Notes under the pieces: generated by a model
What the model was told of the DNA's origin: nothing
What the model saw: the letters and a program-made list of their open reading frames with translations, nothing else
Databases searched by the model: none
Made by a program: the position numbers and the translations under genes
In this document: positions 1-5,229 of the stretch, one piece after another
How positions within the stretch are numbered: position 1 is the first letter of the stretch
Layout of the letters: every line of letters begins with the position of its first letter
NCBI GenBank assembly: GCA_030044395.1
Contig: JASHVW010000157.1
Coordinates: 1-5,229, forward strand
Reading direction: 5' to 3'
From: Verrucomicrobiia bacterium
GTDB lineage: Bacteria > Verrucomicrobiota > Verrucomicrobiia > Limisphaerales > UBA11358
Length of the DNA: 5,229 nucleotides

Positions 1-104
1 ACAATCCTGCGGCCAGCCCCATGGAGCGTCGTTTTTCGCGCAAAAACATTGGTTTTTTACAATAAACCGTGTGGGCTGCAGTTGCAATCCGTTTGTCTTC
101 GCTT

Positions 105-132
105 TTGCATTGTCGAAAAAGTTCGCTTTAAT
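105..132 (+). promoter_or_regulatory. Candidate sigma70-type promoter for the 363-3479 gene
   Basis: TTGCAT at 105-110 is a partial -35 match. It is followed after 16 bases by TTTAAT at 127-132, one mismatch from TATAAT. Transcription from here would begin near 139 and give a leader of about 220 nt containing both inverted repeats. A second -10-like hexamer, TACAAT at 58-63, has no good -35 partner. Such matches are frequent in AT-rich DNA by chance, so this is only a candidate. Confidence 0.22.
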
Positions 133-189
133 TGTTTTCAGCGCCAGGAAAATGTGCGAGAATAAGCCTTGGCCGGAACCATGCAGTTG

Positions 190-219
190 GATCAGCCCCG
201 AAGGCCTTCGGCGTTGATC
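190..219. repeat. 30-bp imperfect palindrome
   Basis: The core CCGAAGGCCTTCGG (198-211) is a perfect 14-bp palindrome. After a C/C mismatch (197/212) pairing resumes outward: 196-190 pairs with 213-219, with one G-T wobble (195/214), so GATCAGC faces GTTGATC across the core. As RNA it would form a stem of about 12 pairs closed by a GGCC loop. No T-run follows on either strand, so it is not a typical intrinsic terminator. It directly abuts a second inverted repeat that begins at 220. It could be a dyad operator, a structured leader element or part of a dispersed repeat; the sequence does not decide between these. Confidence 0.6.
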
Positions 220-302
220 TTCTTGCGCAAAGGCTTCGTCGTTCGCCGCTTACAGATCGCTGTCGAATATGCTCGCGGCTCGCTTCTCGCCTTGCGCAAG
301 AA
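220..302. repeat. Inverted repeat, 14-15 bp arms around a ~54-bp centre
   Basis: The left arm TTCTTGCGCAAAGGC (220-234) is the reverse complement of the right arm GCCTTGCGCAAGAA (289-302) except for one extra A (one of 229-231). The outer 11 bases are a perfect match. Each arm also contains the self-palindrome TTGCGCAA (223-230 and 292-299), so the same 8-mer occurs twice, 69 bp apart. The centre contains a small ACAG/CTGT dyad. Together with the palindrome at 190-219 this makes a 113-bp block of dyad symmetry just upstream of the secreted-protein gene. Confidence 0.6.
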
Positions 303-345
303 TTGCGGCGTGGGCGCATCATTCCCAACTACATAGTCCCGGCTT

Positions 346-352
346 AGGCAGG
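346..352 (+). promoter_or_regulatory. Weak Shine-Dalgarno-like site for the ATG at 363
   Basis: AGGCAGG ends 10 bases before the ATG, so complementarity to the anti-SD is poor and the spacing slightly long. The start is still well fixed: an in-frame TAG at 345-347 closes the frame upstream, ATG 363 is the only ATG after it, and it opens directly into a signal peptide. Confidence 0.3.
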
Positions 353-362
353 CCTGAATACC

Positions 363-3300
363 ATGAATAAATACGTTTTTTGCATTGCGGTTGCCATTTG
401 CATTCTTTCGGAAACCGCATTTTCCTCAACAAATATGACCCCGGTTACCGTGACCGGCTTCAATCGTGATGTCGTCGTTCCGAATACCGCATCCGGCCCG
501 CCTTACACAAATTATGCCATGGAATTCAACCAGGGCGAGGGCACGGCGTTTTACCAGAGCGGTCTGCCGGGTTACTCCTATGGCTTGCCGGTGTCAGGGG
601 GCTTCACCAACCCCGTGGATGGAACAGTTTTTCAATTTCAGCCTTATACAGGGAGCAACATCCTCGTGTTATACAACGGCGGAATTGACACCGGTACGCT
701 GACTCTGCCCACGCCGACCCGATACAGTCGCATCGCGATTGCAGCCAACTCCGGCAACGGCACCGCCACTGGCACGGCGACCGTCCTCCTGACCTTCGAC
801 GACGGCAGCATGTTTTCCACGAATTATTACGCGCCCGATTGGTTTAATAACAATAGTACGACAACTTACACGGTGGCTTTGCAAGGAGTTGACCGGATCA
901 ATCTCACATCGGGTGCGGCGGACGGCGGCTCGGGCGGCAACCCGCGGTTTTATGAAACCACGATTCCGTTGTTTACGTTAGGCAGCAGCAACAAGCCGCT
1001 TTCCAGCCTGACATTTGGAATGCCCGCTTCAACCAGATCCACCGGCATTTACGCGGTGAGCGGTCTGCCAAGCTCCGACGTGGTGGCACCCATGGTGACG
1101 AATTCTCCGGCGACAGGCATTACGGCGTCGAGCGCAACGCTCAACGGACAGGTGACGAGCACGGGGAACGAATCTCCGGCTGTCACCTTGTTTTACGGCC
1201 CGACGGATGGCGGCACGGTTGCCGGAGACTGGTTAAACAACGTGGCGATCGGCTATCAAGCGGGTGCTTTCTCCCAAACGCTTTCATCTTTGTCTCCGGG
1301 CACCACGTATTATTTCACCGCCCAAGCCGTGAACTCGGGCGGCACGAATTGGGCCTCCCCTTCCCTGTCGTTCACCACGCCGCAACTCGCAGTTGCCGTG
1401 GTGTCGAATCTGCCGGCCTCAAGCGTTCAAGGGACCATCGCCACGCTGAATGGCGACATTGTCAACGCCGGCGGCGAGACGCCGACCGTCACGCTCTATT
1501 ATGGAAATACGGACGGAGGAACGAATGCGGCTTCGTGGTCAAACAGCATTGCCTTGGGACCTCAGGACGGAATTTTTGCCCAAACGATTTCAGGCTTCGC
1601 GACGAACTCGACCTATTATTTCACGTCGGAAGCCGTGAACGGCGCCGGGACGGCCTGGGCCATGCCATCCCAGATGTTTACGACCGGCGCGACAAATTCT
1701 CCCTGGCGATTCGCGGCGGTACTGACACAGCATAACGACGACAACCGCTCCGGCGACAATTTCAACGAAACGATACTGAACGCCTCCAATGTCAACACAA
1801 ACCAATTCGGGCTGCTCTACACCAGGCCGGTGGATGACCAGATTTACGCGCAACCGTTGGTGATGACCAACGTCAATATTCTGGGCCACGGCTCGCGCAA
1901 TCTTCTTATTGTGGCCACGGTAAATGACAGCATTTATGCGTTCGATGCCGATGATCCGTCGGTTACCCAGCCCTACTGGAAGGACAGCTTCATCTCGCCG
2001 CCGAATATCGTTTCTCCGGACAACGCTGATGAGAGCGCCGTCGGCGCATGCGGCGGCGATTACATGGATTTCAGCGGCAACTTCGGCATCGTCGGCACGC
2101 CGGTAATTGACCCAGCCAGCGGAACGATGTACGTCGTGGTGCGCACCAAGGAGATTTCAGGCGGTACGACCACTTTTGTCCAGCAATTGCACGCGCTGGA
2201 CGTCGCCACCGGCGCCGAACGCCCCGACAGTCCCGTGGCAATCACGGCGACGTACCCCGGAACGGGCGATGGCGGCACCGTGGTTGATTTCGATCCGCTC
2301 CGCGAAAATCCGCGCCCCGGACTCGCGCTGGCCAACGGGATTGTTTATATCACGTGGGCATCGCACTGTGACAACACGCCGTATCATGGGTGGGTGATCG
2401 GTTATAACGAGACGAATTTAGAACAGGAAGTGGTTTGGAATGATTCACCCAATGGTTCCGAAGCCGGCATTTGGGCGAGCGGCCAGGCGCCGGCGGTGGA
2501 CACGAATGGAAATATTTATATCACCGTTGGCAACGGCACAACAGCAGACGGCGCCAACGACTATGGCGAGAGCTTCCTGAAGCTTACGCCCACAAATGGC
2601 ACAATGAACGTGGACAGCTATTTCATTCCGTATAACTGGAGTTATCTCAACCAGAACGATCTCGATCTCGGGTGTGCCGGGATGTTACTGATACCCGGCA
2701 CGACGCTCGGCATCAGCGGCGGCAAGGCCGGTGTGCTCTATCTCGTCAACCGCGACGACATGGGCGGGGTGAGCGATGGCAACGCCGACACCAACGTGGT
2801 TCAAACCTGGTCCCTGGACAGCAACGAAATCCACGGCGCTCCGGTCTGGTGGACGGGCGCAAATGGCTCTTTTATTTACATCTGGCCTGATTCCGGCGAC
2901 CAACTGCGCCAATATCAATTTATTAGCGGCCTGTTCAATACGACTCCCTACGCCGAGGCCGCCACCGTTGGCGGCTCAGGCTCGCCGGGGGGCATTTTGT
3001 CTGTTTCCGCCGACAGCACCAACGCCGACACGGCGATTGTGTGGGCCACCGTCAATACCACCTCGGACGCAAACCAGGCGGTCGTGGCTGGCACCCTGCA
3101 CGCTTATGATGCCCAGGATATCACCAATGAACTCTGGAATTCGGACATGGTTCCGGGGCGCGATGCTTTGGGCAATCTTGCAAAGTTCGTCCCCCCCACA
3201 GTCGCCAACGGCAAGGTCTATGTGGCGACGTTTTCCGACGAGGTGGATGTCTATGGGCTGCTTCCGCCGCCCGCATTGACGATCAACCTGTCGGAATCGG

Positions 3301-3479
3301 CCACCCTGATTTCCTGGCCCACAAATGCGTTCCTGGACTACACCCTGCAAACCTCGACCAATCTGTTGTCGGGCAATTGGGTGAACGTGTCGACTGCTCC
3401 CATCGCAACAAACGGGACATTTCAAGTAACGGCTCCGGCTTCCGTGCCGGCAGCCTTCTATCGCTTGTATTTGCCATAG
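363..3479 (+). CDS. Secreted multidomain protein: Fn3-like repeats, PQQ-like beta-propeller, C-terminal Verrucomicrobia-type module
   Basis: This is a 1038-residue exported protein. Residues 1-21 form a Sec signal peptide: Lys3, hydrophobic 7-15, plausible cleavage after A19-F-S21. No lipobox is present. Residues ~25-235 form a beta-rich module I cannot name (LTFDDGS 144-150, APDWFNN 157-163, NPRFYETT 193-200, GIYAVSG 228-234). Residues ~242-343 and ~344-445 are two gap-free Fn3-like repeats. Residues ~447-966 match a PQQ-like propeller family known from Acidobacteria and Verrucomicrobia (HNDDNRSGDNFNETIL 457-472, YAQPL 495-499, IYAFDADDP 524-532, GTPVIDPASGTMYVV 578-592, LHALDVATGAE 609-619, HCDNTPYHGWVIGYN 668-682, SGGKAGVLYLVNRDD 785-799). 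I count about eight blade-like units. Residues 971-1038 are a C-terminal module (LISWPTN ... LQTSTNL ... FYRLYLP) frequent in verrucomicrobial exported proteins. C563 and C669 could form a disulfide; C771 would then be unpaired. No catalytic residues or PQQ-dehydrogenase signature are evident, so an extracellular binding or scaffold role is inferred, ligand unknown. The next gene is convergent. Confidence 0.93.
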   Translation: MNKYVFCIAVAICILSETAFSSTNMTPVTVTGFNRDVVVPNTASGPPYTNYAMEFNQGEGTAFYQSGLPGYSYGLPVSGGFTNPVDGTVFQFQPYTGSNILVLYNGGIDTGTLTLPTPTRYSRIAIAANSGNGTATGTATVLLTFDDGSMFSTNYYAPDWFNNNSTTTYTVALQGVDRINLTSGAADGGSGGNPRFYETTIPLFTLGSSNKPLSSLTFGMPASTRSTGIYAVSGLPSSDVVAPMVTNSPATGITASSATLNGQVTSTGNESPAVTLFYGPTDGGTVAGDWLNNVAIGYQAGAFSQTLSSLSPGTTYYFTAQAVNSGGTNWASPSLSFTTPQLAVAVVSNLPASSVQGTIATLNGDIVNAGGETPTVTLYYGNTDGGTNAASWSNSIALGPQDGIFAQTISGFATNSTYYFTSEAVNGAGTAWAMPSQMFTTGATNSPWRFAAVLTQHNDDNRSGDNFNETILNASNVNTNQFGLLYTRPVDDQIYAQPLVMTNVNILGHGSRNLLIVATVNDSIYAFDADDPSVTQPYWKDSFISPPNIVSPDNADESAVGACGGDYMDFSGNFGIVGTPVIDPASGTMYVVVRTKEISGGTTTFVQQLHALDVATGAERPDSPVAITATYPGTGDGGTVVDFDPLRENPRPGLALANGIVYITWASHCDNTPYHGWVIGYNETNLEQEVVWNDSPNGSEAGIWASGQAPAVDTNGNIYITVGNGTTADGANDYGESFLKLTPTNGTMNVDSYFIPYNWSYLNQNDLDLGCAGMLLIPGTTLGISGGKAGVLYLVNRDDMGGVSDGNADTNVVQTWSLDSNEIHGAPVWWTGANGSFIYIWPDSGDQLRQYQFISGLFNTTPYAEAATVGGSGSPGGILSVSADSTNADTAIVWATVNTTSDANQAVVAGTLHAYDAQDITNELWNSDMVPGRDALGNLAKFVPPTVANGKVYVATFSDEVDVYGLLPPPALTINLSESATLISWPTNAFLDYTLQTSTNLLSGNWVNVSTAPIATNGTFQVTAPASVPAAFYRLYLP
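1086..1697 (+). repeat. Two tandem 306-bp units encoding Fn3-like repeats
   Basis: The unit is exactly 102 codons (1086-1391 and 1392-1697), and the two protein copies align without gaps. By hand count about 50 of 95 aligned residues are identical. Shared landmarks are ATLNG, ETP/ESP.VTL.YG, TDGGT, GxFxQT, TYYFT.EAVN/QAVN and the closing FTT. At DNA level only short stretches are still identical, for example TATTATTTCAC at 1308-1318 and 1614-1624, so the duplication is old or each unit was acquired separately. The repeats probably act as spacer or adhesive domains between the N-terminal module and the propeller. Confidence 0.85.
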
Positions 3480-3499
3480 GATAGACACGGAACCAGCGA

Positions 3500-3525
3500 T
3501 GATTCGCCTGCATTTCGGCAAATCA
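3500..3525 (-). terminator. Candidate hairpin between convergent genes
   Basis: TGATTCGCC (3500-3508) faces GGCAAATCA (3517-3525) across an 8-base loop. On the plus strand the stem has one C-A mismatch. On the minus strand that position becomes a G-U wobble, so the 9-pair stem is continuous in the transcript of the GH92 gene, about 55 bases past its stop. No U-run follows on the minus strand. On the plus strand a T-rich stretch (3537-3552) lies about 11 bases beyond the stem. It is therefore not a textbook intrinsic terminator for either gene. Confidence 0.22.
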
Positions 3526-3579
3526 GAGGACATTCAGTTTTGGTTTTGGTTTCCGCCAGGCAAGGGAATCAATATCCAT

Positions 3580-5229
3580 TCAATTCGGCCATAGGACGGT
3601 CACAATCCCCGCATCGATATAATGCCCTTCAAAGTCGTCGTGGTGGACGTGAATGGCGAGGAGATTCGCGCCAGGATGAAGACTCGCCACGCTTTCAGGC
3701 GAAATTGGAAAGATTGCGTAAGATTCCGAATAACCGGGCGCAGTCAGCGCATGGACGCCGTTGATATAAACTTCGGCGTCCTCGTAATGGCGCATCACAA
3801 CTGCCGGCTGACCGAGGACTTCAGAAAGTTGGAACGTCCGGCGCAGCCAGATATCGTCCGAATTCCACCGGGTATGCACCGGCTGGCTGATTTGCCAGCT
3901 TCGTTCGCCAAAACTTGCCTTGCCCTGGCGCCAATTGTCTTCGTCGAAATCAGATTTATACCAGCCATTGCCGGGATTTTCTGTGGTGTAACGCCAGATT
4001 TGCGGCGTTTTCTGCGACGTCGGAACCAATGTGCGCACAATTGGATTTGTCGGGAAATGATTGTAGCCGGTGGATAACGAATAAGGACTATCCTTCGGCA
4101 ATGCCGCCCATTTCGGATCAGGCTCCGGCCCCAAAACCAACGACCAGGATCCGCCGCTGGTAATTTCCGATTCGTGAAACCACGGTTTGGTTAATGGTCT
4201 TCCATTTAGAACAGCCGATTGAATAAAAACGTTGTCCGGCGCGGCGTCCGGCGCCGTGATTACGAATCCATTGGTCGAATACGGCGGATTTAAATGGATG
4301 GTGATTTTTTTAAACCGCGGCGTACAGACTTCAAAATCGGGGATGCCGGGATCTACCGGATAAAAACCGAGTTGTGTCAGGACATACCATGCTGACATGG
4401 TGCCCAAATCGTCGTTTCCACCTCCGGCCAGTCCCCCAGGTTCATCGGTGAACGCCCTGTCCGCCGTTTCTGCGACGATGCGCTGGGTTTTCCACGGACG
4501 ACACACAAAGTCGAAAAGAAAGGGCGCCTGAAGATCCGGCTCGTTGCTTGAATCATAAAGCTTGTCATGGAAAAATGTGTCAAGACGGGATTCAAACACA
4601 CTCGGGCCCCCGATCAAATCAATCAATCCTTGGATATCGTGCGGAACAAACCACAAATAAATCCACTTGTTCCCCTCGGTGTAACCGCCAAAGCCTGGAT
4701 CCCAACGACCCTCCGCATCCCGTCGCTGTAAAAACCCCGTGGCCGGATTATACATTTCGCGATATTGAAGAGAACGGCCAAATAAATAAGCTGCATCACG
4801 CGTTTTGCCGAGCGACGTCGCGAGATTGCCAAGGGCGGCGAAGGCGAGATCATGTTCCAATGCCGTCGAAACGGCGGCATCGGCGTTAATCGTGAGGCCG
4901 CTTTTTTCTTCGTCATAAAGCTCATAATCCGTCAGGTAGCCGCGCAAATCACCGGGAAGCGATTGCTTGAACATCGCTTCATAAGCGGTATTGATATCGA
5001 AATTGGTCAGGCCGGCATTCCAAATATTGACGATGCTGATCGTGTTCGGGTCGCCATTCATGATGGCCGTCGGCCGATTCCGCTGCGACCAGCGATCAAT
5101 GTAGCCGATCTGCCTGTATTCTTCGACAAGTGATTGCGCCATGTCCTGCACCCTCTCTGGAAACAAAATAGCCAGCAAGGGAATTTCCGTACGATAAATG
5201 TCCCAGCCTGAAAACGTCGTATAAAAGTG
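3580..5229 (-). CDS. Glycoside hydrolase family 92 (alpha-mannosidase-type), C-terminal part, with extra C-terminal jelly-roll-like domain; partial at 5' end
   Basis: 549 residues are visible, numbered here from the codon at 5229-5227; the frame stays open across the right edge, so the N-terminal beta-sandwich and true start lie outside. The TTG at 5176-5178 is an internal Leu in a conserved stretch, not a start. GH92 hallmarks appear in order: TFSGWDIYR (5-13), GGYTEGNKW and WFVPHD (181-198), NEPDLQ (229-234), GNDDLGTMSAWY (271-282), LGFYPVDPG (287-295). GH92 enzymes are Ca2+-dependent inverting exo-alpha-mannosidases; Glu185 in TEGN fits the general acid, and the NDD acids (272-274) lie where the base is found. 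The catalytic part ends near residue 400. Residues ~410-547 resemble the sugar-binding jelly-roll of GH2-type enzymes (W412, W423, W433, FG 440-441, IWLRRTF 460-466, VYINGV 487-492). The usual HGNEPSHH segment is altered here, so the linkage cleaved cannot be assigned. The protein is probably exported, but the N-terminus needed to show that is missing. The gene converges on the secreted propeller gene across a 100-bp gap. Confidence 0.93.
   Translation of the reverse strand, partial: HFYTTFSGWDIYRTEIPLLAILFPERVQDMAQSLVEEYRQIGYIDRWSQRNRPTAIMNGDPNTISIVNIWNAGLTNFDINTAYEAMFKQSLPGDLRGYLTDYELYDEEKSGLTINADAAVSTALEHDLAFAALGNLATSLGKTRDAAYLFGRSLQYREMYNPATGFLQRRDAEGRWDPGFGGYTEGNKWIYLWFVPHDIQGLIDLIGGPSVFESRLDTFFHDKLYDSSNEPDLQAPFLFDFVCRPWKTQRIVAETADRAFTDEPGGLAGGGNDDLGTMSAWYVLTQLGFYPVDPGIPDFEVCTPRFKKITIHLNPPYSTNGFVITAPDAAPDNVFIQSAVLNGRPLTKPWFHESEITSGGSWSLVLGPEPDPKWAALPKDSPYSLSTGYNHFPTNPIVRTLVPTSQKTPQIWRYTTENPGNGWYKSDFDEDNWRQGKASFGERSWQISQPVHTRWNSDDIWLRRTFQLSEVLGQPAVVMRHYEDAEVYINGVHALTAPGYSESYAIFPISPESVASLHPGANLLAIHVHHDDFEGHYIDAGIVTVLWPN

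Larger units (their letters stand above)
1..362. other. Intergenic/leader region without a convincing gene
   Basis: No reading frame here looks like a real protein. The two overlapping opposite-strand frames between about 128 and 347 are short, Arg-rich and resemble nothing I know. Positions 30-150 are AT-richer and suit promoters. Positions 160-320 are GC-richer and dominated by inverted repeats (190-219 and 220-302). At the left edge two frames run off the window: a minus-strand one that could start at 49 (MFLREKRRSMGLAAGL...) and a plus-strand tail ending at TAA 63-65 (...RRFSRKNIGFLQ). Either could belong to a neighbouring gene, but too little is visible to call one. The region most likely holds the promoter and 5' leader of the gene starting at 363. 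Confidence 0.6.

Noticed and set aside
1..49. Possible divergent minus-strand gene starting at 49 (MFLREKRRSMGLAAGL...)
   Set aside because: Only 16 residues are visible, no ribosome binding site precedes the ATG, and the frame is also open upstream to 127. It could be real but cannot be supported from this window.
128..347. Overlapping short frames on both strands (71 aa plus, 66 aa minus)
   Set aside because: Both are Arg-rich, lack recognisable motifs or RBS, and lie over the inverted-repeat block; the plus one uses a TTG start. They look like chance open frames in GC-rich DNA.
369..401. Lipoprotein signal (Cys7 or Cys13)
   Set aside because: Neither Cys is preceded by a valid lipobox (YVF-C and AI-C lack a small residue at -1), and both lie in the hydrophobic core; a signal peptidase I site after residue 21 fits better.
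2776..3533. Long alternative frames on both strands inside and past the end of the secreted-protein gene (167 and 185 aa)
   Set aside because: They overlap the well-supported propeller and C-terminal module codons, have atypical composition (Pro/Arg- or Arg/Gly-rich) and no recognisable domain; they are shadows of the real frame.
3537..3552. TTTTGG-type tandem hexamer in the intergenic gap
   Set aside because: Only about two and a half units; too short to call a repeat and too far from the hairpin to be a clean terminator U-tract.
5176..5178. TTG as the start codon of the GH92 gene
   Set aside because: Translation continues in frame to the window edge with the conserved GH92 stretch FSGWDIYR just upstream, so this codon is an internal Leu and the gene is cut by the window.

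Overview
The window looks like chromosomal DNA from a free-living, polysaccharide-degrading bacterium, most likely of the Verrucomicrobiota (Pedosphaera/Limisphaerales type). This taxonomic guess rests on protein style, not on a marker gene. The large secreted protein combines ~100-residue Fn3-like repeats (VTN.PA..I..SSATLNG ... TYYFTA.AVN), an N/T/S/G-rich PQQ-like propeller, and a C-terminal module ending in 'SWPTN...YTLQTSTNL...W...FYRLYLP'. That combination is very common in that phylum. Base composition is moderately GC-rich, with an AT-richer patch at about 30-150.

Layout: (1) 1-362 has no convincing gene. It holds weak promoter-like sequence and, at 190-302, two directly abutting inverted repeats that could form large hairpins in the leader of the next gene. 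(2) 363-3479 (+) encodes a complete 1038-residue exported multidomain protein: signal peptide, N-terminal beta-rich module, two tandem Fn3-like repeats, PQQ-like beta-propeller and C-terminal module. (3) 3480-3579 is a 100-bp convergent intergenic gap with a small hairpin. (4) 3580-5229 (-) is the C-terminal ~549 residues of a glycoside hydrolase family 92 (alpha-mannosidase-type) enzyme with an extra C-terminal jelly-roll-like domain. Its start lies beyond the right edge.

The two genes converge, so they are not an operon and have separate promoters. The GH92 enzyme points to hydrolysis of alpha-mannosides or related glycans. The propeller protein is probably an extracellular binding or scaffold protein of unknown ligand. 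A joint role in glycan use is possible, but only proximity supports it. I saw no CRISPR array, tRNA, rRNA, transposase or phage signature, and nothing that clearly amounts to a new biological system. The items most worth a second look are the paired palindromes before the first gene, the altered NEP motif and extra domain of the GH92 enzyme, and the unnamed terminal modules of the propeller protein.
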